Part shown: positions 23,050-35,339 of the stretch, in pieces
Layout of the letters: every line of letters starts with the position of its first letter
Position numbering within the stretch: the first letter of the stretch is position 1
Source: Dromiciops gliroides
Taxonomy: Eukaryota > Chordata > Mammalia > Microbiotheria > Microbiotheriidae
NCBI RefSeq assembly: GCF_019393635.1
Contig: NC_057861.1
Location: 375,954,315 to 376,018,314 of the forward strand
Direction of reading: 5' to 3'
Length of the DNA: 64,000 nucleotides
Position numbers and translations under genes: made by a program
Notes under the pieces: generated by a model
Seen by the model: the letters and a program-made list of their open reading frames with translations, nothing else
What the model was told of the DNA's origin: nothing
The model's database searches: none

Positions 23050-24765
23050 AATGTTAATTGAATTTATGTCAGGTGATGAGATCATCAATCAAAATAACAT
23101 AAATGCCCTTTTTGCTAAGTGTTAAGTGACCTAATTTTATTCCTGATATTGAACTTAAATTATCAGGCAACTGTGCTATATCAGTCCTATTTCCGAATTG
23201 AAGGCAAAAGAGAATTCTAGGGAAACTTCATGAAGGAGAAAATATTTTCAGCTTCTGTTACCTGTACTGAAATATGGATACATGATAGCTAGAGATATGT
23301 CTTCCATATGTAGTGGGTCTCAATATATGAAGAAAAAATACATATATTTGTAATCTTTATTAATATAATATGCATTTTCATTTTCTTGGAAATACTGTTC
23401 ATTTATTAATATTGTACATACATACATACACATGTTCACGCAAATATGGGATAACATAGATCGTAGATGTTTACATCATTATGCATTGACTTATAACACA
23501 ATACATATATACATCTATTTATATATATACATATATGTGTCTGTGTGTATGTGTAAGTCTGAGTGAATTATTAGTATAATGAAATTACTATGTAGTCATA
23601 TTATAGTGTTTTCCAGAATTAATTGGAAATATGTTAGACAATATTCTTATGTCACTTTCATATCGGTCTGTTAACTTTATATTTAATTATTCATTGTTAA
23701 AGAGCTATTAAGGATTTTGTGATGTTGTATTTTATCCTCAGACAAACACAGGCAGTTTTCATTAGATATTTACGGGTAGACTCATCGAATATCATTGGAT
23801 AACTTCTGGGAAATACAACCATGCATAAAAACAATCCTATCATGTGCCATAAAATTTTAATGACTATGAAATGCTGGAACCTACTAATTCATGGTAGTAA
23901 TGTCTTGGAGGATAGAGCAACAAAACTTATTTTGTGTGCACAAAAACAACAAAACATTTAACAGGAAACAAATAATTCTACCTAACTTCACAAATTATGA
24001 ATTTTGTAAAACAGATTTTTCTTTTTGTGATTCCTATGTCCACTCAATTATATTGGTTTCTTTACACTGTCTCACAAAGCAGTAATACTTGTCTGATTGT
24101 AGCTACAGTGAATAAATAAGGAAACTATTTGACCTACTATTGCAAATATGTCATGTCTATGACATTTTCCCACAGTGTCAGTCCTATTAATCGCCCCATT
24201 TTGTTGCTGCCCCTTCAGTTAAGTGCATAAACTGTCATATAGTGGTAGAAGAGAGTAGTAGCTATTCATTCTGAATTGGAAAAGGAGTAACAGATTATTT
24301 TTTAGACAAAAATATTCCTATTTAAATAACTACTAAGCAAATGTCAAGACTATATGTGACAATTAATATTTTATGTTTTATTGATTCTTTTAAAATATGT
24401 ATGTATACACACATACAGACACACCTACATACATTACTTACATAAACTACATAGTACAGCACACACACACACATATACATATATATCTTCCCCCTTTAAA
24501 ATAATTCTTCTCTTTCAACCAAGATGAAGAGTTAATCAAAACAAATCAATATATTTGCCATATATTAAAATGTATGTCTTATTCTATACATGTAGTTCAC
24601 CACATTTCTGAGGTGAGAATCCTGTTTCATTCTCAGAACTTAAAAGGTACAACTTATTATTGAGTTGGTCAGAATGCTGAAGATTTATAATTTTTTTCTT
24701 GACATTATTGTGCTCAACATCCAAATCCTGGTTCTAATTATTGAACTATTAGTTAATGCAATTCA
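23050..24765. other. Unrecognised AT-rich DNA with short CA/TA tracts
   Basis: It contains alternating TATG/CATA tracts near 23410-23560 and CA runs near 24400-24490. No repeat family or gene is recognised. Confidence 0.4.
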
Positions 24766-24776
24766 TGTGATATACT

Positions 24777-24951
24777 TTATTTTATGGTTTATTTGTTTGT
24801 TTTTTGGGTTTTTTTGGTGAGGCAATTGAGGTTAAGTGACCTGCCCAGGGTCACACAGCTAGTAAGTGTTAATTGTCTAAGACTGGATTTGAACTCAGGT
24901 CCTCCTGAATCCAGGGCCAGTGCTCTATCCACTGTCCCACCTAGCTGCCCC
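24777..24951 (-). mobile_element. WSINE1-type CORE-SINE
   Basis: Minus strand: T/G-rich tail, 'ggtgaggcaattgaggttaagtgacc', CORE, head ending 'ccacctagctgcccc'. The TSD gtgatatact lies at 24767-24776 and 24952-24961. It is the 'caattgcctcac' subtype. Confidence 0.93.
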
Positions 24952-25002
24952 GTGATATACTCTAAAGGAACTAATAAATGATCAAATACAGTTGCTTTTG
25001 AG

Positions 25003-25085
25003 AATCACAGAATTTTAGTATTGGAAAGTCCTCTGTACCTATCAATTTCAAGGTATATCCAACAGGTACACAAAGAAATGGAAGA
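25003..25085 (-). repeat. MIR3/THER-like fragment, reversed
   Basis: 'agaatcacagaattttagtattggaaagtcct' matches the reversed 3' end of MIR3-like SINEs. The rest has been lost. Confidence 0.5.
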
Positions 25086-25089
25086 GTAT

Positions 25090-25755
25090 TGGAATTAGCT
25101 TAAGCATGCTTCTGAGATTCAGTTGTTAGTCAGTAGTTAGACCTCAGAAATCAGCAAACACAATGAGCCAGTGTTTTGATTTATTGTTCTATTAATTGGC
25201 TACATTTTATTAGCTTATAAGAAAATATTAATGCAAATTATACTTATAAGTGTTTTAGGTTTATGTTTTATTCATAAATTATGTTGTTAAGTATTTACCA
25301 GTACATACAACAAATATGTAACTCTGTTGTGGGGCAAAGGGGTTAAGACTTTGATTTCAGTGATATGAAGAGAGCTTACATGAGAAAACACCTTCATCCA
25401 AGGGAGGGTTTATACCTATTCTATAACTAACAATCTAGATGCTTCTTAAAGTGCTGAGAAGTTGTGATTTTTCAAATATAAAACAGCCAATATTTGTTAG
25501 CTAGTACAAAAACAAGTCTTTCTGGCTCTAAGACTGGCTTTCCTTTTACTAGGCCACCCTGACATATTAAAATTAATTTTTAAATTATTTTTAAATTATT
25601 AATAGTTTATTTCTAATAGAATCTTTTTCTTAGACCTATAAAAAGATCTCTACTTTAACTCATCTAAAATTAACTTTGCTTTAAAAAACTAAGTACCTTG
25701 GGAAGGAAGGAATAAAAATACGAACAGATGAACAAAGAATGAAGAAATGAAGGAA
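25090..25755. other. Unrecognised AT-rich DNA
   Basis: Nothing recognisable. Confidence 0.4.
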
Positions 25756-25759
25756 TGGA

Positions 25760-25777
25760 AAGAGAGGAGAGAGAGAG

Positions 25778-25844
<67 letters not shown>

Positions 25845-25848
25845 GGAG
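25760..25848. repeat. (GA)n/(GAAA)n microsatellite
   Basis: A short GA run followed by about 16 GAAA units. The minus-strand phenylalanine/leucine/serine frame is an artefact. Confidence 0.97.
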
Positions 25849-26089
25849 GAAAGTGAATTTTTATTGCTACCTTTTGTTTTTACATCAAAGTCACTTTTCC
25901 ACATGTCCCTCTCCATCTCAGTTTAAAACAACACTGACCAACATGATGATTGTGTGGCAGTCTGTATAATATTCTACCAATGTCTAACTCTTCAACATCA
26001 AGAGGAGATAACTATTTTTTTTTCAATCTCTTCTTATAGTCCATTTCAAACACTGTAAGTACAGAATATTTAAATAATTAAATTTTCAT

Positions 26090-26340
26090 ATACTTTATTC
26101 AGGTAAGTGACTTTAATGCCTGTTTTTACTTGTTTCATTCTGTATTAGTTTCTACAAGTATTTTCATGTTTCTCTGAATTTCTCATATTTGTTATATCTT
26201 ATGTAACAATCATATTCCATCTCATTCATATGCTTTAATTTTTTGAACAATTGTTCAAGCCATGGTCACGTCCTATTATTTTTAGTTCCTTTTTACAAAA
26301 AAAAGCGATGCCCTCAATATTTTGGTGTACAGATATAAAT
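26090..26340 (-). repeat. L1 LINE 3' fragment, reversed
   Basis: 'tttctctgaatttctcatatttg', 'caatcatattccatctcattcatatg', 'tttgaacaattgttcaagcc' and 'gcgatgccctcaatattttggtgtac' are the diverged reverse complement of a marsupial L1 ORF2 end. Confidence 0.55.
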
Positions 26341-26344
26341 ATGC

Positions 26345-26575
26345 ATGTAACATATGTATACACACACATAAACATGAACACACATGTTTAGGTGCATATG
26401 TGTGTATAAAATTATGGGCTGCGTTGTACATATTCATATGTTTATATACACAACTATGTGTATTTCATGTGCATGTACATATATACTTATGAAATATATG
26501 TTCATATGTGTATATATGCATGTATAAATATACATACAAACTATATACACATACACACATTTTCACATATGGTCA
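26345..26575. repeat. Alternating TATG/CACA-rich low-complexity tract
   Basis: About 230 bp of imperfect purine-pyrimidine alternation (tatgtgtata, catacacaca). Confidence 0.8.
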
Positions 26576-26624
26576 TTCAAGTCTTCAGCAATTTGAAAAG
26601 AAGCAATAAAGACACAGACTTTAT

Positions 26625-26855
26625 ATCAAAAGTCTTGAACTTTTTTTTTTTGTAACATGGATCCCCCCCTTTTTTCATTATGGCAAAATCTTTGTAACTG
26701 TTCTCAGAATAATGCAGGGGTTTTTTTAATCCATAAAAATATAGTGTATTACAAATGCAACCAATTATATTGAAATAAAGATGTGATTCTTCCCAAATAA
26801 TTTCACAGATCTAAAATCTATCCATGGTCTGTGAACTTCTGGTTAAAACTGCTTG
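26625..26855. repeat. Ancient interspersed repeat, unresolved class (copy 1)
   Basis: 'gtctgtgaacttctgg', 'ttctcagaataatgcagggg' and 'caaccaattatattgaaataaagat' form a series shared with 31545-31665 in the same order. I remember this as a mammal-wide repeat but cannot name its class. Confidence 0.5.
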
Positions 26856-26859
26856 CTTT

Positions 26860-29350
26860 AAATATAAAGGATAAGGCCTGCAGATACAATATAGACATTT
26901 TCTATCTTAGAATGGGTCTGAGGCTCAATGGCACATGACGGTGTGATAAAGACTTACCTAGAGGGAATAGAATATATACCTGATCCCTAGAAATCCATCC
27001 ACATAAGATTCCAAAAAGAAAATGGGAATTATAACTGAAAGTGAATAGCCTTACTGAACAAAGTGCCTTTGACTCAAGAAAGATTGTCCAAAAGTAGAAG
27101 CCAGCCCCCACCTACCCTTTGGACAGAGATGTAAAACTTGAGAATTGAGGCTTTGAAAGAGTTAAAGAGGAGGCTTTTCTGCAAATCCTAGTCTGTGCCA
27201 TTTTCTTGGCTAATAGAGTGCTATAACAGCTCATCCAAAGAAATCTAAGTACCAAAAAGCTGAATCAATATGTAAAGATGGGAAAACAAAGAAACAAACA
27301 AACAAACTGTAGCTATTTATAAAAGTGAGATTAGTTATCAGGGAAAAAATGAAATGGCATTGCAAAAATCACTTTTTATTTCTGTGTTTATAAACATTTA
27401 TTTGCATACTTACACAACCATGTATACAAAACAATAAATGAGAGATTATTGGGGAGATATATGTGCACATACAGATATGTAGATAAGGAAAGGTCAGAAA
27501 TGAAAAGTTACTTTGTACATTTGACTAATGACATAAAACAATCTAGACAACTCATATCTCTATTTTTCCTCTCAACTATTTTACCTAACCCTTTCAGATA
27601 TTTTTTAAAGTTTATACTCTACCTTTTGACCAATAATTTCAGATCAATTTTCTAGGGTAGAAAAATATTGAAAATGAGAATCTTACATATTAACATTTAC
27701 CCCATTACAAATTGTATTTGTGTTTTAATATGTTTATGCATACATACATATACACACATTTATACTATAAGTATGAATATACACGTACATATGCATTTGT
27801 TTTCATGTATATTATATTTCTGTGCATTTTCATATAATTTTCATATATGCATGATATATACAAATAAGTGTGTATATACACATGATAGAGGTGAAGATTT
27901 AGGAATACACATCAATAAAAAAACAAGGGCTTCAGTGTATCCATGATTCCATCCATGCCAGTTTTCCCTCCTTGAAATAAAATTATGCCAATGCAATGAC
28001 ATTTCTCATGTTATCACTTGCACTTTCCCACTAATTGTTCACAAAGTATATGTCTAAATCACTTGATCATTTAAATTAGTATTTCAAGGATATTTTCAAA
28101 TAAATTATTTTAGTTTTACAAGTTAATAATCCTTATGTAATTCTAAAAAATTAAATGATGATAACATTGGGAATTTAAGATTTATTTTAAAAAATTGTAA
28201 GTGATATCAAATGAAAATTTCAGGTCCTATATTCAAATGATAATAGGAAGTCCAAAATGAATCAATTAAAAGAAAATCAGAGCTGAGAAACAACCTTGTA
28301 TATTTGCCGAATGACAAAAATTAATCTGGAGAACACAGTGTGTTGCCTGACACTGAGATAATTGTTTAAAATCTCTATATTTTCATCAATAATTGATCAT
28401 TTCCCAATGATTAGAAAAATATTATACATGAAAATGAGACACTTCCATATTTACAATGGCAGGACTGCAAATCATTTGTATATATGATTTGCACAAAACA
28501 GAGTTCCAACAACTTGCTTAACTACTTAGGAAAATAAAAACAGATTTTCCAGTGTTCAGAGTAAAATAAACATTTTATTTACATCTACTAATAATATGCA
28601 ATATTGGAATAATATCTATTATTTACAGATTCAAAAAAGGAACATATTGTTCTTTGGTAAACAAAACATAAAAGTAGTCTACATTATTATTTGGGAAGGG
28701 TAGGAAGTATGTATTTATTTCTATTCATTTTTAACAAATGGAGTATATTTATGTTATAACATAGTAGCACTAAAATCATCACATATAAATATTTCCTGAT
28801 GTTAATTAGCATTGTGTCCTTATCCCAGTTTGCTGCCTATAGACCACTGTCTTATTCGAACTGGCTGATACATTCTAGTTTGCAATTGGGGAAATGGGGC
28901 TGATGAAGCCAAGTCTTCAGTTTTACTTAGCTGTCAACAGGACAGAAAAAAAATGTGTTGACTCCCTATCTTTAGCACTTGTAGAAGAAGGGTATCTTCA
29001 TGGAAATATCTTTCCCCGTCCCTGCCCCCCCCAAAAAAACCCCACACATTTAGAAATAGCTCCATTGTTTCATAAACCTAACAGAGTTTAACAATGTCTT
29101 TTCTTACCACCAGGTGTTATGGTCATAAATTCCTGTCACCTCTCTGTTATCATTACAGAACATAAAGGAATCCTATATCAGGTCATGCTTTCACATGCCT
29201 AGGAGTAAAAAGAAAATAATTTTTGAGAGAGAGAATAAATACTCCTTTCCTGTTCATCATTGTTCTCTAGTTGTAATAATTCTCATATAAAGACAAAGAA
29301 TATACATTTGAAAGATAAAAAAATACCTTTGATAATAAATATAGCCTGGC
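26860..29350. other. Long unrecognised stretch
   Basis: About 2.5 kb of AT-rich DNA with CA/TA alternation near 27735-27885. The stretch 28800-29080 is less AT-rich and carries a 65-codon frame (28894-29091) with no family I recognise. I see no splice-bounded exon. Confidence 0.4.
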
Positions 29351-29359
29351 CTACATGTT

Positions 29360-29460
29360 CTTTCTCTTTTTTTTCTTTCTCTTCTTCCTTTCTTCTTTCA
29401 TTCCTTCCTCCTTTCCTTCCTCCTTTCCTCCCTTCCTCTCTTCCTTCATTCCTTCTTTAC
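29360..29460. repeat. Polypyrimidine (CTTT/CTTCC) tract
   Basis: About 100 bp of almost pure T/C (cttcctttcttctttcattcc...), giving an artefactual serine/phenylalanine/leucine/proline frame. Confidence 0.95.
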
Positions 29461-29689
29461 ATTATAAATTCATGTTATCTCATTTCTAAATGGACCCTCC
29501 CAATGCACTAATTCAATTATTTTATTTTTCACTATTTGAGTCTCTATCTTATCACAAAATCTTTTTAAAATTTTTCTTCTTTATGCAAGTCTCTAACATG
29601 TCCATCAACCAGAGGACTTTATTTCTTAATTTACTAATATTTAAAATACTAATTTACTATATGAGCTCCCTTTTTTTCATACTAAATCC

Positions 29690-30410
29690 CCTTGACATCA
29701 TATTTTACTTTCTTCTTTTTTCCTAGTCTCTGAGAAAAAGGTGGCCCTTCTCTTTACCAAAGCAAATGTTTCTACCTTAATTTCATTCATTTCCATCTTC
29801 TTCATTATATAAATAATCCAACATTTTCCCCTGCTTCTATTGTTCAACCTCTCCCTATCTTCAGGTTTCTTTCTTTTTTCTTTTTCTTTTCTTTCTTTCT
29901 TTCTTTTTTTTTTTTTTGTGAGGCAATTGGGGTTAAGTGATTTGCCCAGGGTCACACAGCTAGTAAGTGTTAAGTGTCTGAGCCTGGATTTGAACTCAGG
30001 TCCTCCTGACTTCAGGGCCAGTGCTCTATCCACTGAGCCACCTAGCTGCCCCCCAGGTTTCTTTCTTATTGCCTTCTTGTAAGCCTAAGTATGTCTCTGC
30101 TATCCCAAAAATAAATAAATAAAAATAATCAAACAAACAAAACCTTCACTAAATTTTACCATCCCCTCAATGCACCATACTATATTTCTCCCTCCTTTTT
30201 CAGTCAAACTTTTAATTACAAGAAATCTGCATTTCTAGCTACTACCTTTCCTTTCACTCATTTATCAGCTTCCTGCAGTCTAGCTTCTGATTTCATTACT
30301 TGTCTGAAACTGATCTGTTTAAAGATACAAATGATCTCTTATTTACTATATCTTATATCAGAAGGTCTTTTTAAAGTTCATATTGTCCTCTTTCATTTGG
30401 TCTCGTCTGG
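29690..30410 (+). repeat. L2 LINE reading-frame fragment, split by a WSINE
   Basis: Plus strand: 'cctctccctatcttca' on the left. On the right come 'cttcactaaattttaccatcccctcaatgcacc', 'cagcttcctgcagtctagcttctgatttc' and 'gaaactgatctg...aaatgatctc'. These correspond to the L2 stretch normally reading 'cctgcaatctggcttctg...gaaactgccctc...accaatgacctc', which also appears at 63790-63870. Many frameshifts and stops. Confidence 0.65.
29876..30053 (-). mobile_element. WSINE1-type CORE-SINE inside L2
   Basis: Minus strand: CTTT-rich tail, 'gtgaggcaattggggttaagtgattt', CORE, head ending 'cacctagctgcccc'. A perfect 14-bp TSD, caggtttctttctt, lies at 29862-29875 and 30054-30067. It is the 'caattgcctcac/ttaacacttac' subtype. 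Confidence 0.95.
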
Positions 30411-30414
30411 TAAT

Positions 30415-30875
30415 AATTTCTTAAAAGGGAGGCTCTTTGATTGCTTCAATATCCCCAAGGTAGCACTATTGAATACATATGGATTTTGAAACCTTAGGGT
30501 GTTGAGGGAAGCGGCACACCTTTCAAAACTCAGGGGTATCCATGTTATGTTGGTTTCAAATATGAACTCTGAAACTAGGATGTCAAGGAACCCCTTGGAT
30601 CTTTTGAATGCACAAGGTTATGGTTTCACTCTTTTCAGCAACTGAACAAAGAATTTGCTCAATGAAGCAAAGAGGAAGTAGGTTTTTTAATCCATTATAG
30701 AGCTTCTTCCACAACAAGTGATTAGAAAATTGGAAATAATTTCAGTATTCCATACATGCCCCATAGCCTCTCAAAGTTATTTGCATAATAGTCATTGTGA
30801 CTTTTTCAGAAGTAAACTCCTTAGTGTCCTTCATGAAGATGGAAACTATCTAAGATACAATATGCATTTGCCGGC
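30415..30875. other. Unidentified segment between two L2 pieces
   Basis: The sequence 30480-30700 ('ttagggtgttgagggaagc...ggatgtcaaggaaccccttgg') is neither L2 nor a family I can name. It may be an insertion, perhaps an old LTR, that separates the L2 ORF part from the L2 3' end at 30880. Confidence 0.35.
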
Positions 30876-30879
30876 CACT

Positions 30880-31205
30880 ACAGGTGCCTTCCTATGTCTT
30901 TCTTTGTACTGACTATCTCCCATGACTAGAATTTACTCCCTTCTCCCACTCAGCTCATGCAATATATTTTCTTCAAAACCTACATCAAACACCAACTTCT
31001 TCATGGAAATGATACCCTTGATTTCTATTACCCTACATTTAAAACTATTTCACATTTAATTCTCTTTACATTTTTTCTTTAAAAATTTGTATATGTCCTT
31101 GTTCTCTCTCCCATGTGTAGGATTTATTTTTGTATTTTTCTTCCTAAAGAACCTAATATAATGTGTAACACATGGTAGACCCTTAAAATGCTTTTGATTT
31201 ATCTG
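30880..31205 (+). repeat. L2 LINE 3' end
   Basis: 'tcttcaaaacctacatcaaacaccaacttcttcatggaaatgatacccttg', 'ctctctcccatgtgtaggattt' and 'acctaatataatgtgtaacacatggtagacccttaaaa' follow the L2 3' order. It may be the same copy as the piece at 29690-30410. Confidence 0.65.
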
Positions 31206-31429
31206 AATTAAACTTGCTTAGGTTGTTTTATGTTTCAAATTACAAAAGTTAACTTTTTAGTTTTTAATATAATAACTAAATAACTGAGAACTTTAAAGAG
31301 CTAATATGAGCTGAATGGTTTTTACATTAAAGAATTAATTTAGTTTTGGAATATACACCAACAAAATTTCTATTTATTTCTAAGTTTCATATATAAATGC
31401 ATGCATACATACAAATACAAACCCCCTAC

Positions 31430-31462
31430 CCCCATATATATATATATATATATATATATGTT
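31430..31462. repeat. (AT)n microsatellite
   Basis: A short pure AT run. A second small one lies at 31747-31766, and TG/TA-alternating DNA lies between 31670 and 31810. Confidence 0.9.
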
Positions 31463-31534
31463 TGTGTGTATTTCTGAACTACAGCATAGTTAGCACAGAC
31501 AGAATGAATCTTCAAATTGTTTTCCAACTACTAA

Positions 31535-31665
31535 ACTAGGGTCCTTTATCTTCTGTGTCATGAATCCCTTTGGCCGTTTGATGGAGCCTATGAATCCCTT
31601 CTCAGAATAATGTTTATAATACATAAGATCATAAGGTAAATCAATCATATTGAAAGGTAGTATAT
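31535..31665. repeat. Ancient interspersed repeat, unresolved class (copy 2)
   Basis: 'actagggtcctttatc', 'gatggagcctatgaatcccttctcagaataatg' and 'aatcaatcatattgaaag' match copy 1 at 26625-26855 in the same order. Confidence 0.55.
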
Positions 31666-31814
31666 TATTAATATATGTGTGCATACAATATATACCTATG
31701 TGTATATATGTGTGTATAAATACAATGGATACATACACATGTGTTTAAATATATATATATATATACATAAGCACACATAGGTGTGTGTTTCTATGTGTGT
31801 ATATATGTAATGTA

Positions 31815-32765
31815 TATTTCATGGACACCCACTTAAGCATAGCTGGCCACCAAGGAAAGAATACCAAAATTGTATGCATCCTATTTGAAGCCTGTTTACC
31901 TATTCTCACATTTTTTCTTTCTTGAGCAGAGAAGAGAGATGGTGATAATGTAAAATGGATCAAATTCGTTTTTCTCATTCTATGTTCTGAAACCTTAGAT
32001 GAAGAAAAATTGTAATGATCTTCTCATCAGGAACCTTCTGCAAGATCTGGCACTCAAATTTGCAGGTGTGATCTTAACTCCTGATGGTGCCACATCTTAT
32101 TCTGCCTAAGGGTTTTTCAAGTTTGTATGGAAGGTAGATAAAGTGAAGGGTTAATTATTACAGTCATTTTTTAATGCAGTCCTATAAATGGTAGTCTTAT
32201 TTGATTACACTCAAAAATAGATAAATAATGAACAGTTATAGTGATTACCAAATTCCCATGGAAACTAGAAACATACATATATTTATAGCAAACTTGATAC
32301 TTTATAAATATCAAATTGTGCCATTATCTGCAGATGTGCCAGTTCTGCCTAACTATGCAGAAATTGGATAATTATTGCTAAAACAAATGGTTTTGTGATG
32401 AAAATGCTACAAAGTGAGAAATGTCACTTTACTGCCTACATCAGTTTATTCTGTCTTGGAGACAAGAGTGGGTCAAAAGGTAGGTGTTTAATGAATATAA
32501 AAAGGAAAGACAAAAATGACTTTGTAAAAGGATTCAGAGTGATGAAGATACATATTTTCTGCATGTGATTTCTGAATAACTTGAAGAAATAAAGCATTTG
32601 CTTCTATTTTCACATGCACAAAACAGGAATGAGCATATGAACTAATATTTTTTAAAGAAAAACCTGTATCTTTCTTTTTGATTCTGTGAACCTAACCTGG
32701 GATCTGTTTTCCCTTTCTACTTGTTCCTCTGCTTTTCCTCCCCCAAATATCTTCCATACTAAACA
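31815..32765. other. Unrecognised DNA
   Basis: Nothing recognisable. No coding potential. Confidence 0.4.
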
Positions 32766-32774
32766 AAAATTATA

Positions 32775-32945
32775 GGATCATGGCTTAAATGTCAGAAAAT
32801 GCCTTAGAATACTTCTTGTCCAATTCACTTCCTTTTACAAATGAGGAAACTAGATACCAGACAGTTTAAATTAAATTATTTAAGCACTGTGAGATAGGTA
32901 AGGACAGGAGATTCAGTACTCTTTTCCAGTGTCCCTTACTGAAGA
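32775..32945 (-). repeat. MIR3/THER-like CORE-SINE, reversed
   Basis: 'ttgtccaattcacttccttttacaaatgaggaaactagatacc...gagattcagtactcttttccagtg' is the reverse-complement layout of MIR3-like elements. Confidence 0.6.
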
Positions 32946-33023
32946 TTTTAGTAATCTCTAAGATTATGTGAGGCTCAAATAAATTTATTAATTTTCTAAC
33001 AACAAAGGATCATTCTTTATAAA

Positions 33024-33165
33024 TTTTTTTTTGGAGGCAATTGTGTTAAGTAACTTGCCCAGGGTCACACAGCTAGTAAGTGTCAAGTGTCTGGGGCCGG
33101 ATTTGAACTCAGGTACTCCTGACTCCACAGCTGGTGCTCTATTCACTGTGCCGCTTAGCTGCCCC
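33024..33165 (-). mobile_element. WSINE1-type CORE-SINE
   Basis: Minus strand 'ggaggcaattgtgttaagtaac...gtcacacagctagtaagtgtcaagtgtctggggccgg...ccgcttagctgccc'. The TSD catt(c)(t/g)ttataa lies around 33011-33022 and 33166-33177, with one mismatch. It mixes markers of both tail subtypes. Confidence 0.9.
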
Positions 33166-33179
33166 CATTCGTTATAATT

Positions 33180-33585
33180 AAAAAAACAAACAAACAAACA
33201 AACTATGCCTTGACAAGAAAAACCTAGGCCAAAGTATATAATACATAATATTCATGACTCCTTCGGCCTATGTAAAAAGCAACCATTGGCCTCATGTTGT
33301 TATTTTGTTTCCTCCCTGAAACTCCTGTCAATTTTTTTTCCTAGTAATTACCTAGAAATTTTCTAAGTCAATTTACAGTAAGCAAGATATAAATGAATAA
33401 CACCTTGCTTTAAATGATACCCCACTTAAGCAAATTTAAACATTTTAGTAGGGTATATTTTATTACAAAGATTAATAATAGAATTCTCTGTTTGAATTTC
33501 AAGAAGTAACAAATGGGCTGGGGAATATTTTAGGAAGGGGCTCTTCCCACTTCCCCTCAAATTGTGCTATATTTTTAGTAATTTC
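33180..33585. other. Unrecognised DNA
   Basis: Starts with an AAAC-repeat tract (33180-33201). Nothing else is recognised. Confidence 0.4.
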
Positions 33586-33589
33586 CGTA

Positions 33590-33778
33590 GAAGCAACAAG
33601 GGGATTCAGTTTATAGAGTGCTGGACTTCGAGTCAGAATAGACTGTAATTCAATTTGTGCCTCATATTTACTAGCTATATAATCTTGTGTAAGTAACACA
33701 ATCACTCTTGGCCTCAGGTTCTTCATCTGTATAATAAAAGAGGGTGGTGAACCAATAACCCCTTAGGTCCCTTTCATG
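33590..33778 (+). repeat. MIR3/MAR-type CORE-SINE
   Basis: 'aaggggattcagtttatagagtgctggacttcgagtcagaata...ttactagctatataatcttgtgtaagtaacacaatcactcttggcctcaggttcttcatctgtataata...cccttaggtcccttt' is a complete but diverged plus-strand copy. Confidence 0.7.
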
Positions 33779-33779
33779 A

Positions 33780-34170
33780 TTAAGTTTATGCCTGTACATA
33801 AAGGCAGCCTAATTTTCTTTTTTTATGCAATGCATTCAACTTTGTATCACATATTTTAATTTTTCATGGGAAAAATTGATTAAACAAAAATATATCTGTA
33901 CAAATTTATGATTAGCAATATATAGCATTAAGAGATGAATGGCATTTAGATTAAGAAATTTACTTATAAATAATTGGTGCTTAATATATTTATAGAATAC
34001 ATTTATATTAATATTTTACTTAGCATAAAGTAGAACTTGCTTTGAATAGTCTACTTAACCATCACTCAGATTTTTCATATTACACATTTTCAGAGTGTCT
34101 TCATTAACTTGAACAGATTTATTTTAAAATTCATATTAATTTTTCCACCAGTTCCTCAATTAAGGCTGAC
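33780..34170. other. Unrecognised AT-rich DNA
   Basis: Nothing recognisable. Confidence 0.4.
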
Positions 34171-34182
34171 CCAACCTCTTTT

Positions 34183-34340
34183 TTTGTTTGTTTGTTTGGT
34201 TTTTGTGGGGCAATGGGGGTTAAGTGACTTGCCCAGGGTCACACAGCTAGTAAGTGTCAAGTTTCTGAAGCCAGATTTGAACTCAGGTACTCCTGAATCC
34301 AGGGCCGGTGCTTTATCCACTGCGCCACCTAGCCGCCCCC
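34183..34340 (-). mobile_element. WSINE1-type CORE-SINE
   Basis: Minus strand: GTTT-rich tail, 'gtggggcaatgggggttaagtgac', CORE, head ending 'cacctagccgcccc'. The TSD caac(c/t)tctttt lies at 34172-34182 and 34341-34351. It is the 'ccattgcccc/ttgacacttac' subtype. Confidence 0.94.
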
Positions 34341-34344
34341 CAAC

Positions 34345-35330
34345 TTCTTTTGTAATTAAGAAATTTAATAAACAACCATAATACTATTTAATCTAATATT
34401 TTTCAACATAACCCTACCCCTTTTTTAGTTTAAAGTTTTCTCTACCATCTTCATTTGTGTATGTGTGTTTATATCTTTTCTACCCTTTGTTGATACCAAT
34501 TTGACAGCAAAAGTCCAGGTTATCAGCCTTACTGAACCAAGGGAAGTGGTTTCCTTAGCAACAGAAGCAATGTAAAATCTCTCCAAACACCTGTTCTTCC
34601 CACTCATATTTCCTGCAGCTGAGAACTGTGCATTTGGAAAACAATTTCTATTTTGGTTTCTGATTATATGTATTCAGGTAAATTATGGGAGAGAGATGTT
34701 GCTGAGCTTACAGCTTCACATGGCTCAAAATACTCAAGCAGTTAAGTGTTTTGACCTCTATCTAGTTATTAGTTATTAACATTTTAGCTTCCCCTAGAAG
34801 TGCTTTCATTATATTTCCCTGAAATACTTAGAAACCTGTGACAGTACTAAGACTTGGAAATCTGGTTAGGGCAGTAGGCATTGTCTAAGTGCAAAATGAC
34901 AACACATTACTGATACCACAGTTCCATTGTCACCCTTAGGCTTTCTAGTCAGCCAACATTCATAATTCATGGAGCCCAGTAATATAAAAGGGCAATGTGC
35001 CTGACTGCTTGAGAAAATTACTGTCATACTTTAGCTTATAAATTTTTAAAATTATTCATTCTCTTGATTGTATAAGGTCATTCTTTTTTTTTCTTCAAAA
35101 TTTAACTCAGACTAAGTTACAGTGCTTGTACTATGTCTCATAAAAACAATTTCCCTTAAAATTTATTGCTCATTTATATTCTGTTTTCTTTAGTTGAGTT
35201 CCTTAAAAAGTCTAACCTTAGAAATATTTTGATTATCTTTTAAAATAAGAATCCTACAAAGTACTTACCTTGATTTTTCTTGACCTCAGCCTCAAAGTAT
35301 GCAAGATCTTAAAATGTAAGATTCTTTTCT
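34345..35330. other. Unrecognised DNA
   Basis: About 1 kb with no recognised repeat, RNA or gene. Confidence 0.4.
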
Positions 35331-35339
35331 CTGACTTTA

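Noticed and set aside
28894..29091. 65-codon frame in a less AT-rich stretch as a possible exon
   Set aside because: No acceptor/donor pairing, no recognisable domain, and a poly(C)/poly(A) run interrupts it.
29698..30082. Frames of 111 and 80 codons on opposite strands
   Set aside because: Both are read-through of a WSINE and its L2 flank. The same peptide-like phrases recur at every WSINE copy.
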